NCBI GenBank assembly: GCA_900088475.1
Contig: FLMG01000291.1
Span: 1 to 18,631, forward strand
Source: Hyphochytrium catenoides
Lineage: Eukaryota; Sar; Hyphochytriomycetes; Hyphochytriales; Hyphochytriaceae
Reading direction: 5' to 3'
DNA: 18,631 nt
Shown here in pieces: positions 10,016 through 18,631 of this stretch. A model generated the notes under the pieces. The model saw nothing but the letters and a program-made list of their open reading frames with translations. It did not search any database and was not told the origin of the DNA. Position 1 is the first letter of the stretch, and each line of letters starts with the position of its first letter. The translations under genes and the position numbers were made by a program.

Positions 10016-12504
10016 ATGTATCGCTTCTCTTCTGCTTATTCAGGTTCTCCGTTTCTCGATGCCTGGTTTAAGTTCTACGCGCTAATCTGGTGCAGGAAAG
10101 AATAATTAGCCACTGACATGCAGCGTGTGGTTGAGTTAAACCTCTATCGTTCTCTGATCTTTGTTTCATTGCGGAGAGTCATCTCGTCCGCCATTTGACC
10201 TTCGCTGGTGCAGTCTTCCTCGGCGATTCTCTCAAGCGTCTCGCACTGTTCCTGCTTTTGTGATGATTGTGGAGGTTGGGCCTCGCGATGGTCTCCAGAA
10301 TGAGTCTCGAGTTATTAGCGTTGAGGTAAGACACTGGCGGGTCATGCCGCTCTCTCCGCAAGTCTTACGCTATGTATATTGCCAAGTCCGCTATAGTCTT
10401 CCAACATTTAGCTTCTATCTGTCTTTCTCTCTTCTCATTCGGGAGCCGACCAGTTCAACCCTATGCCTTGTCACTTTACCACGGCCGATACCTCGACACC
10501 TTTGCTTTAGGGCAAAAATTAGGGAACTTTCTCACAGTCCTTGCGTTATGCTTCTCTCTTGCGCTCGGTCTTTGCCGATCTCATGTGAAGACCAAAGTGG
10601 ATCTCATTGACAGGCTGTCAGCTTCTGGACTAAAGGCCATTGAAGCTGGCTCTTTCGTCTCCAAGGCATGGGTCCCACAGGTCTGAACGCCCTGTGAAGG
10701 GCTTTCTTCAGATTGTAACCTTCTTTGGGTGCTGACCGGCATGTGATTTGCTATTTCTGTTCTGATCAGATGGCGGATAGCGATGTTGTCCTTCAGAAGA
10801 TCAAGAAGTATGAGGGCGTCTCCTACCCAGTGCTCACACCTAACATGAAGGTAACGACGGTAGCAAGAGTGCCACTAATAGGAGACCTGTAACCTTACGT
10901 TTCCCGTCGTTCAATGTATCTCGTCACTGACCTTTTCGCCATTCCTCCCTTAATACGACCGGTTTTGTCTCGAAGGGTTTTGAGGCAGCTCTTGGAGCAG
11001 GCGCGCGTGAAGTTGCCATCTTCGGGGCCGCATCTGAGAGCTTCAGCAGGCGGAACATTAACTGCAGTATAGAAGAAAGTATCGCCCGTTTCCAGCCTGT
11101 CATTGACGCCGCGAAAAGTAAAGGAGTGGCTGTAAGAGGGTAAGACCCAAGTGATCATCCGCAGCTGACCAGCACGCGAAAGTTTTATGTTTACCAAAGA
11201 GTTGGAAGAACCTGTACTTCGATAAGGAAGACGGCCAGTGGAATAGAGCTGACTTCTCTGTTTATGAGGGCCCATTCGTCCTTTACCACTTTCTTAAGGG
11301 TGCCCCGTCTGTTGTCAATCTTCTTATTGTCCAGTCTGCTGACACTAAGCTGTTGCCATTCATCCGTCTTCTGGCCCGTCTCGCCTGTTACCTTGCAGGT
11401 ATGTTTCTTGTGTCCTGGGCTGTCCTTACGAGGGCGATATTGAACCTGAGAAAGTAGCGGAGGTCGCGGAGCGCCTGTTCCGCTTGGGCTGTTATGAAAT
11501 CTCTTTGGGTGACACCATTGGCATAGGAACGCCTGGTCAGCATTGCATTCCTTCAAGTCTTGTCTTCGTTCTTCGGCTGTTGTTCTCCTATCTCTCTCCT
11601 TGGCTTTAACTGACCATCGATGCAAGGCCCTCGTTGTCCCTCTCTGTTCCGCATCTGAATGCTGGCTCGCTACGTTCGTCCTGCTTTCTCAACGTAACCC
11701 TTCATTTAGTGTGACTACCCTTCTTCCATTATAATGCATTTTGAGTTCTCGGGCCTGGCAGCATCGCTCCCGTGCGACCTCTTACCTAGATACCCCCGTA
11801 TGGTCGTCAGAGTCCACCAAGAAGATGTTAGACGCCGTTCAGCAAGTTGTACCTACCGAAAGTTTAGCAGTGCACTTCCATGACACCTATGGCCGTGCCC
11901 TCTCCAACCTTATGGTTGCTTTGGAGAGCGGTATGGTTCTTTTCCATCATTCTTCCTAAACTCTTCAAGCTCATCTATCTTTTTCTCCGGCTCCAGTCAA
12001 GTCTTCTGATATCTGTTATTCGCGGCATCGTCCCGGTTCTCTCTCTTTCGCTCATCAACGCTTGTGCTTCCTTTTAGGCGTGGCCGTTGTGGACAGCGCT
12101 GTTGCTGGATTGGGTGGCTGCCCCTACGCTAAAGGTGCATCTGGAAATGTAGCTACGGAGAAGGTGCTGAAAATGCTGCAGGAACTGGGAATCGAGACTG
12201 GAGGTAGGACACTTAATTCAGGCAGCAGCTCTGGTAGTAACGGCGCCAGGGGACTGACCTAGCGACGGCGGGAAGAGAAACTTACATAGGCAGGAAATAG
12301 CGTAGGAAGAGGAAAGTTCTTGCCGCCTTTTCCTCTATTGTCAATTCACTTCCAAAAGCTCCTACTTACTGACCTCTATCCCCTTCTTGCGCCTATGCAG
12401 TAAATTTGAACTCTATTTTAGAGACGGCTGCCTTCATAAGGGAAGCCATTGCTAAAGCGCCAGTCAATGAAAATGCAAAACCGCGGGGCAAGTCAAATCT
12501 CTAA
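10016..12504 (+). CDS. HMGCL: 3-hydroxy-3-methylglutaryl-CoA lyase, nine exons, probably mitochondrial
   Basis: This enzyme splits HMG-CoA into acetyl-CoA and acetoacetate, the last step of leucine breakdown and of ketone-body formation. My exons are 10016-10043, 10177-10325, 10591-10680, 10770-10850, 10976-11139, 11399-11535, 11811-11930, 12078-12203 and 12401-12504. All phases match, giving 999 nt and 332 aa; the human enzyme is 325 aa. Family hallmarks are intact: [11 protein letters not shown] (residues 42-52, catalytic Arg46 and metal ligand Asp47), Glu77 in [27 protein letters not shown], the metal-binding HFHDTYG (His238, His240), and [14 protein letters not shown] with catalytic Cys271. 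The first ~38 residues are Ser/Arg-rich with few acidic residues, as expected of a mitochondrial presequence. Exon 1 (28 nt) is the least certain part; I chose it because it supplies an ATG and its phase fits the acceptor before 10177. The protein ends in SNL, so weak peroxisomal targeting is possible but unproven. The neighbouring minus-strand gene is convergent. Confidence 0.93.
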
Positions 12505-12862
12505 CCAAGCAACTGCCTTCATGTGCGGTAGAAGACGAGACTGTGGACTAGAAAGGTTATTTAGGAGACAACTATAGTCCCAAGCTACAGCTTGGCGTGG
12601 TACTAGCTAATATTATGAAGGATTTTGGCATCGTCTACGAAATCTTTTAGCTCATTTGAATGGGCTGCTGTACCACCATATACCGCGCCCGTACTCCTCG
12701 TCCTCGTCCATCTCCATTTTGGCTTCCTGATATATAGACAGGACAGTCAAGACAATAGCTAAATATCTGTGGCTTGCTAGCCATCATGATAGTCCTGCGC
12801 TCTTCAAAAACCCTTCCTGATTTGGCTAGAGCAGTGCCAACGAGAGAAGTTCCCAAACCCCA
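12505..12862. other. Convergent intergenic spacer
   Basis: About 358 bp separate the stop codons of the lyase gene (+) and the pseudo-protease gene (-). It should hold both 3' UTRs. I see no clear canonical AATAAA signal, no gene and no strong repeat. Confidence 0.6.
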
Positions 12863-15801
12863 CTAAGAGGCACTCGGGGTCTGCTCTCTCTCTTGCTGGG
12901 CACGGTTGATGTTCCTATTGATCCAAGCAGTGCTGATGAGGATGATTCCCATGAGCAGACCATACATTTGGGAGGTGAGGTACGTCCACTCCCAACCACT
13001 TCCGGAGAGAAAGGGCCGGCCGCTGTCACCGCCTCTGCACACGTTGGAGGTGCCATTGCAGGCGAAGGACACCTACAGCATGAAGCCAGAAAGTACGCAA
13101 GCTATAAATATTCAGCCTCGTACAAATCTGCGAATGTCTTAAAAAGAAACTCCGAAGAAAAGGAGCACCAGACAGGACAAGTGCAACACCTTAACGATGA
13201 AGACGTAAGAATAGCACAGCGTCAGCATAAATAGTAGAGATTCTCGAAGCGTCCAAGATAACGTGAACTCAGGATTCTCGAGGTCATGCTCGCCGAATTG
13301 AAAGAGGGCAGTAGACCCGTCGATACGTACCGTAGCGTTTGCGTAGTTGAATAACACAGGGAAGTGTTGAAGGAAGGCACTACCCAGGGTTATAGTTGTC
13401 ACGCCCTCGCGTCCTCCTTCCCGACTGTCAATCAGCCAGTCCGGCTCAGGATGGAATAGGAAAGAGCAGGACTCATCTCTGCAGGTTACGTAGTGCTCGC
13501 CGTCTAGCTCAAAGGTTATATTCGGTGCCACAGAAAGACGAAGCACAGGAAACTCTTTTCTGCGACAGTTGGTACAGACATAACCCATGGAGGCTCGCCT
13601 GTCGAGACAACAAGGCCTGGGTTAGGAAGGAGACTCGACGGTAATGAAGTTTCCGTCTTAGGATCCAGCCATTTTCTCTTACCTGCACTTGACGCCAACG
13701 ATTGCACAAATATCGCTGAGAAGCGCCTCGTAGAGGAAAGAAGGTAGGCGAATTCCAGGGGTGGCGCTGTCAATGATGGCCATGCAGTCCTGGCAAAGAG
13801 TGATATTTGAGGCGATCTGAAGCCCTGTAATCTTCACCTTCCACTGCTCGTAAAAAAGGCCATCGCGAACGACTGATGCCGAGTGAAATGTCACATTAGG
13901 ACCAAGAAGGTCAGCGTCATAGCCACCAACCATCAGCCTCGACCTGAAATACGTTTGAGGTCGCGGAAACGTCAACAGCAGAGGAACAATGAGAAAAGAG
14001 GGATGTGCTTGAAGTGGCCCTGAGGCTAGGGAGGTGAGTATGAAGAGTATAAAGAGGCACATCTAAGGCTAAGTAACTGCAGAACCAGTGGCCTCCAGGT
14101 GTTAGAGTGTCATCACTTCTATCAATATGTCTCTAGTCGTTTTCTACCATGCCCAGTATCTCCCTCTAGCCTTCTCTCCTTGCCCATTGGCCGCGCGAAA
14201 AGACTTAGCAGTGGACGTTAAACGACCCAAGGAGTTTGAACCTCCGTTAAGTGGTTGGTCTGTACTAAGTACAAAGCGCTGTCACGGTACCTGGTTCGGT
14301 CCTCGGGTTTCCATCTCCTCGCTTTGTCCCCATCGGGATTCAGATAGATGAAGAACAGCTTAGGAAGCTCAGGATGCTCATTAAAAATCAACTTTGACAA
14401 AGAAGGAACCGTGATCTACGTAAAAATAGGAGAGGAGTCAAACGGAAAGCATAGCCTCAGTCGCGCCGACAGTACGTGAAGTCATAGCGCAGCAGAGAAA
14501 GGAAGAAAGTCCTGGCGACTTGGCGCCGATCACAAGGGTCTAAAGCTTGCCTAATCACCTTGGCGCCTCCAGTCATACCAAGGCCCAGTACCCCGTCAAA
14601 GTCCACAATGCCAAGGCCGGCTGTCTCATTCTTGACTTCTCCCAGAGCCAGCTGGTCAGCCAGATAGAGAAGAGGATATTCAATGAGTTAAAGAAAGGGA
14701 GGAGTCGAATGGGGTATGAAGGGGAAACTACGGACTAGAAGGCCTAGCCCATAACTCAGAGACAGAAGACCGGAACATGACCGGGCATCTTAGAGGGTGC
14801 CGATGAAAATACACAGACCAAACTAAGGTCGATCACGATGGAAGGGTGGCTTAAGCCTCCGAGCTGTGAGATATGAGTGTACCTGGGAAGCCTGGAGCGC
14901 TGCCGGCGAGGCTTCTATGCTGATTGAATCGTAAGAAATGGAGCCAGACACACGGCCATACCCACTACAAAGCTCAAATCTCTTCTTCGTCGGTTGCCAG
15001 CTGGGAGAACGAAGCGTCAAAAGAAGGGGACGGACCTAGGAGCGCCTCCACCAGAGATAGGCTTTAAAAGGGTAGGCTTTAGCATAATCCGGCCAAAAGC
15101 GGCCATAGGTGCAGCAAGAAAAGTGCACGGTCTAGCAGACCTTGAGGCGCATAAGGCTGCTGATTGAGGCTGAAAGAGAGGAAGAGCGACAGAAGATGCA
15201 GGGAAAGGAAGAGCATGAGAGGTGTTACGTTTGTGACTTGGAGCCGTTGAATTTCGAGGTCCCAGACGGGCAGCTGGTACAGTCCGCAGCCTGCACCCAG
15301 ACGTCCGACGAGCCAGTAGCCACGACGAAGGTGAAAGGTAGAGGTGGCGTCCCCAGAGAGATTGTGGCCGTTGGATAAAGTCGGCGGCGATAAAGGAGCG
15401 GGATTGTGAAAGGCACTGGTCGGGCTGATCAGAATGGGGGAGCGTCCAGCGGATTGAAGGCACAATCCTAGTCAATACACATCGTATAGTGATCCAGAAG
15501 AGCAGGATAACTGGTGCCTACCATTGGGGTCATGAACGGTCCTCTTTGAGGAAGCCTCTTGTAGCGGGCCATTCACGAACAGAGAGTTGAAGACCTCTGA
15601 AGCCACGGCAACAGATCTATGCCCTAAGGCACCATGAGAACTTGCGAGACGCGAAGTTAGGCAGACTACTCTTGCAAGAGATAAGCAGTGCAAAGACCCC
15701 TACCTACTAGTAGCTGCATTGGCGAAGAAGATCAGAATACCAGCGAGGTACACTGGGTTCAGCCCCCTCAGCGCCTCAACTAATCCGTGCATCCTCGGCA
15801 T
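12863..15801 (-). CDS. Membrane-anchored pepsin-fold protein with degenerate active site (probable pseudo-aspartic protease)
   Basis: Nine exons on the minus strand: 15801-15704, 15640-15522, 15424-15229, 15000-14883, 14651-14559, 14415-14291, 13943-13683, 13598-13331 and 13072-12863. All phases match and give about 495 aa. Residues 1-32 look like a signal peptide (hydrophobic core YLAGILIFF). A pro-like region precedes ISLGTPP. Family A1 landmarks follow in order: SLGTPPLPF, VVATGSSDVWV, SKSQTW, the flap region, DFDGVLGLG, FFIYLN, LMVGGYDADL, CMAIIDSATP and ITLGSAFLQHFPVLF. Residues 457-477 form a C-terminal membrane helix with a short charged tail. Seven N-glycosylation sequons and many cysteines suit a lumenal or extracellular domain. 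The first catalytic Asp (DTG) is Ala108 (codon 15320-15318), the usual flap Tyr position is Ser150, and the second motif is D308-S-A-T-P instead of DTGTS/DSGTS. Frame and splice sites are intact, which argues for a kept gene product rather than a decayed one. Intron 1 is uncertain: a 33-nt alternative (exon 2 from 15670) would add ten residues. Proteolysis is unlikely; a binding or chaperone-like role is only inference. Confidence 0.88.
15318..15320 (-). other. First catalytic aspartate codon replaced by alanine
   Basis: In the pepsin family the motif is hydrophobic-hydrophobic-Asp-Thr-Gly-Ser. Here the frame reads Val-Val-Ala-Thr-Gly-Ser-Ser, and the Ala codon is GCT. One base (GAT to GCT) separates it from the canonical residue. 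The flanking residues, including SSDVWV, are conserved, so the alignment is not in doubt. Confidence 0.9.
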
Positions 15802-16328
15802 GGTTGAGTTGGTAAAATAGAGTCATGCACAACTATTCTATGTACTTAGGATCTCATCATCTTCAAACAGGCTCTAAAGTACCTGTTGCTCAGAGAGCTC
15901 TAACGCCGCTCCCTTCCTCGGCAGTGAACTAGCAGGCTAGCCGGCCTAGATAGGTAGAGCACAAGGTACAGAGCTCCGCCCGACGAACCAGCGAACAATC
16001 AATGACGAGCCTCGATCTCCGTTATGAAGTCCACACCGCAGCAGATTTCCAGGGCTCGTTGAAGATTCCTCAATTCTCTTACAGAAGATTTACCAAAAGT
16101 CAAAAACGTTTTTTTTACCAAAGTAAGTAAAGATCAATAGAGCTTTGTTTCCTCCCTCGAGATAGAGGCAGTGGGTCAAAAACACTGAAATTTACAGGGA
16201 ACACCACACTTTTATGACAAGCCTTCGGTCAAGTTTGCATGTGAAGAGTCAAGGACCTGGCGTTCTCATGTTTGTTCTGATCTCGCTTTCTCTTCTGAAG
16301 CTTTGGGCTTGACTTCTTGCTCTTATTC
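15802..16328. promoter_or_regulatory. Shared divergent upstream region
   Basis: About 527 bp lie between the start codon of the pseudo-protease (15801, minus) and the proposed start of the helical-protein gene (16329, plus). The two genes are head to head, so this spacer should carry both promoters. I see no clear TATA box. A homopolymeric T run occurs near 16111-16117. No gene is seen inside. Confidence 0.45.
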
Positions 16329-18631
16329 ATGGTTCAGGAAGTGATGGATCCGGCAGCACAAGCTCTGCTGTCATCGCCTAGAGTCCACGGTATGCCCTAA
16401 GAGTGACTGGTCATGCGTGTTCAATAGACACATCTGCTTTCATTGAGAAGCCCGTTGAGGTCCTGGCGCCTAACTAGCTCTGGAAGACGAAAGTTCTCCT
16501 GCAGGGTCACTGAATCCAAGGAGAGCAGTGCGGGCCAGCATAGAGGTGCTCGCCTTGAGAGATGAGGACTTTGAAGTCCATGAAATAAGATAGAGTCATG
16601 CTTTCCCTGAACGGCTCATCGCAAACGGTCGAAGGTTGTGCCTTTTACGGGGACATGTCCGAAGAGGACTGGTGCCGCGCACGCCGTTATTCTTTGGAAG
16701 CTTTAGATATTTCAAAGCAGCAGAGAACTTTGAATGCCAAGCAATTAGCGAGCAAGCGTCGGGCCCTTACTGGTGGGCCAGTCAACAGGGACGATGAGAG
16801 CCCTCTTACGCTTCAAGAAGACCGTGTAACCCTGGGCATGAGGGCGGACGAAGCTGCTCAGTCGCTTTGTGATGCGTTGCTGCGGATCCTGCCTCCACAG
16901 CCTCTCGATGTTTGGGGGGACATCGGGAACCCCGAGCAAGAAGGAGTGGGAGGGGCATCTCTCGCTAAGGAACTAGAACAATTCAAAGTCTTTAAAGACT
17001 TTGGAGGAATCACTGCGCTATTTGGGCTCTTAGGACTGCGTACTGCCCAAGAAGCTTCCAGTCATCCATCGAAAAATCGCCCTCTCCTATCTCCTCACGT
17101 TCTGGAAGCAATGGCTCTCCCCTTTTGCTCCCTATATCAAAGAAAGGCGTTGAAGTCTACCTTCGCCCTAGAACGTGACCTCATTGAGTCTATCTTTCTC
17201 CTTCTTGAGTCTCTATCCGAACACTATGGGCCTGCGGATGAAGGAAGGGATCCTTGTCTTGAACGGGGAGATGAGCTGACTGAAGACGTAAACCTAGACC
17301 AAGGCGAGGAGTGGCAACAGCATTTGCCTCTGTTTGCGTTGTGGCTGAATGTGTCCTACGACAGGACCATCTATGATCTTTGCAATTTCTTTGCGGGGAA
17401 AGCCTCTTCTTGGTCGTTACTCCTCCGTTGCAGGCTGGGGAAGGTAGTCAGTGGCGCTTTTTCTATACTCTCTGCCGACCGGTGGGTAGAGTTGATGCAG
17501 AGGGTTCTGCCCGGGACGTTAGTTAATAAAGAAGGTGGGCTGAGAGTACTTCCAGAGGAGCATCATCGTCTCTTCAACTACGCTGAAGCGACCGAGAGAG
17601 AGAGAATTGAAGGCTCAGTGCAGAGAGAGAAACGTAGGAGAATGCTGGAGCTCTGCCCCTGTGTGGACTGGCTTGCCGGAAGAAGACTCAAAGTGGCCCT
17701 ATCCCACCAGGGAAGAAGCCACATAAGAGACAAGGAAGCGACAGAAAGGCGACCGAAGGACGGGATTCAGTACAGTTTGTTCTTCTGGGGACCAAGTTTA
17801 AATCATAGCCTCGCTTCTATAGCATCGCGCTCTCTTGCTGTCCCTGAAGAAGAAGGCATCATCTACAGCCGGCTTATGGATTTGTATACAGCCTTGTTAG
17901 GCGACCCGCGCTTCTCCTTAGGTTTGTTCACTTCTGTGGAAGACACGGAGTCGTTGGAGGCGCATGACTTTTGGTTTAGCACGGCAGATGTGCCTGACGC
18001 AGACACCTCAGAGCTTATCCTGTTAGAGGGCCTACTCAATGACAGTCTTCTTCACACCGCCCGCCTAACAGAAGAGAGTAAAGACAAGCCGTTGAGAATA
18101 CGCGGGGAGATCATCTCTGCCTGTGCTCACGTAGAGAAACGTCAGAAAGTCAGATCGGAGGATTTCCGCTCCATTCTGATGGCACTTCTCACCAATGAAG
18201 ACGTGACTGCGCGGGAGAACAACCTCTGTCTTGTCCTTCTGAAGCTGGAGAAACTGTCTAAATGTCTGATGACAGTCTTAAAGAAACACTTCGGTCGGCT
18301 TGAGGAGAGAGAGATCATTAACGGCGGAAAGGGAAGGCTGGAGCGATTGGCCATCTTCTGGGATCGACTTAAACCATGACCGGGCCTTCTCTATCCTTCT
18401 GTGCTCCTATCCTGAGCTTGAGGACGGAGCAGAGAGAATGGAAGCGGTTGAGGTTCTCTCTTCCCGTTTCTCCTCTTTTCCTGCTGCTGCTTCTTTTCCT
18501 GCCCTTGTCCGTCTCTTTTCCACGACGGAAGAACGAAAGGAGCTGGCTCAGCTTTGCCACAGTTTCCTAAAAAAACAGCTGCGCTGTACTGATAGGACCT
18601 TTAGCGCTATGGTGGCTATCACTTCTATTCT
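16329..18631 (+). CDS. Large helical (solenoid-like) protein, 3' incomplete, with two apparent +1 frame steps
   Basis: The core is an open frame from ATG 16598 to TGA 18377-18379 (593 codons), predicted largely helical with no membrane segment. An upstream exon (16329-16389, starting MVQEVMDPAAQ) joins in phase to a second exon at 16505 across a 115-nt GTATGC...GCAG intron. The second exon reads 28 protein-like codons to TAG at 16591. Skipping one base there leads directly into the 593-codon frame. Past the TGA at 18377, the +1 frame continues open to the window end (SILLCSYPELEDGAERM and onward). Joined in this way the product is at least 728 residues and unfinished. Composition is rich in Leu, Glu and Arg. 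Segments near DEDFEVHEIRR and RLERLAIFWDRL faintly resemble the Nup205/Nup192 nuclear-pore scaffold family, but this is recall only. Alternatives are a conventional start at 16598 with an upstream spliced leader or uORF, a hidden intron near 18275-18416, a pseudogene, or assembly indels. Confidence 0.7.
16586..16594 (+). other. Candidate +1 frame-step site at AGA-TAG-A
   Basis: The upstream frame ends with AGA TAG (16588-16593). The downstream frame is blocked by TAA at 16586-16588 and is open only from 16589. The switch must therefore fall within about four bases, beside the TAG. Omitting T16591 joins both frames smoothly (HEIR to RVMLSL). Confidence 0.45.
18282..18379 (+). other. Window for a second +1 frame step, ending at CCA-TGA-C
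   Basis: The 593-codon frame stops at TGA 18377-18379. The frame one base later is open from 18282 to the end of the window (about 350 nt). Omitting T18377 gives the join DRLKP to DRAFSILL. Unlike the first site, the switch could lie anywhere in this 98-bp overlap, or be an intron using the pyrimidine-rich acceptor that ends at 18416. Confidence 0.4.

Noticed and set aside
13679-14062. Open frame beginning MCLFILFILT that looks like a signal peptide on the minus strand
   Set aside because: The first ~40 codons are intronic read-through before the acceptor at 13944. The part from 13943 is exon 7 of the pseudo-protease.
14215-14305. tRNA-like sequence on the minus strand, with a T-arm-like GGTTCAAA hairpin, a 7-nt loop reading TTA and near-complementary ends
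   Set aside because: There is no D-arm, position 33 is C, the variable region is too long, and the 5' end overlaps a pseudo-protease exon. It is most likely coincidence.
15121-15182. Possible small extra exon of the pseudo-protease after the acceptor CTCTCTTTCAG
   Set aside because: Its phase does not fit the next exon. Direct splicing from 15229 to 15000 gives the canonical SKSQTW...FEL sequence.
15142-15378. Plus-strand open frame of 78 codons
   Set aside because: It is the antisense shadow of pseudo-protease exon 3 and its flanking intron.

Overview
This is nuclear-type eukaryotic DNA, probably from a free-living protist or alga. The species cannot be named from the sequence. Three of the four genes I can support are interrupted by GT-AG introns (about 60-350 nt, 17 in total). 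Gene density is low, and the intergenic DNA is rich in microsatellites, polypurine and polypyrimidine tracts and small imperfect duplications. I see no prokaryotic operons, CRISPR arrays, rRNA or tRNA genes.

Layout: (1) 1-6395 is about 6.4 kb with no gene I can support. It holds a four-copy 16-bp interspersed motif (731-1165), a 59-bp and a 112-bp imperfect duplication, a roughly 500-bp polypurine tract (4471-4976) and an AT microsatellite. (2) 6396-8145 (+) is an intronless gene with a TATA element, coding for a 7-helix membrane protein with an acidic/serine-rich tail that resembles the THH1/TOM1/TOM3 family. (3) 8146-10015 is intergenic, with a CTG/CAG trinucleotide tract and a CT-rich tract. 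(4) 10016-12504 (+) is a nine-exon 3-hydroxy-3-methylglutaryl-CoA lyase gene; I reconstructed all exons with matching phases, giving 332 aa and a probable mitochondrial presequence. (5) 15801-12863 (-) is convergent with the lyase gene. It is a nine-exon pepsin-fold gene (about 495 aa) with a signal peptide and a C-terminal membrane anchor. Its first catalytic aspartate reads Ala, the flap Tyr is displaced, and the second active-site motif is degenerate, so it looks like a membrane-bound pseudo-aspartic protease. (6) 16329-18631 (+) is divergent from gene 5 and runs off the window. It codes for a large helical, solenoid-like protein, possibly of the Nup205/Nup192 type (weak resemblance). Its reading frame appears to step +1 twice, once pinned to within a few bases of an in-frame TAG and once at or upstream of an in-frame TGA.

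The genes do not form an obvious pathway. The lyase belongs to leucine breakdown and ketone-body formation in mitochondria. The pseudo-protease would sit in the secretory pathway or at the cell surface. The 7-helix protein is a membrane protein, and the helical protein could be a scaffold. The observations most worth checking are the catalytically dead membrane aspartic protease and the two +1 frame steps in the helical-protein gene.
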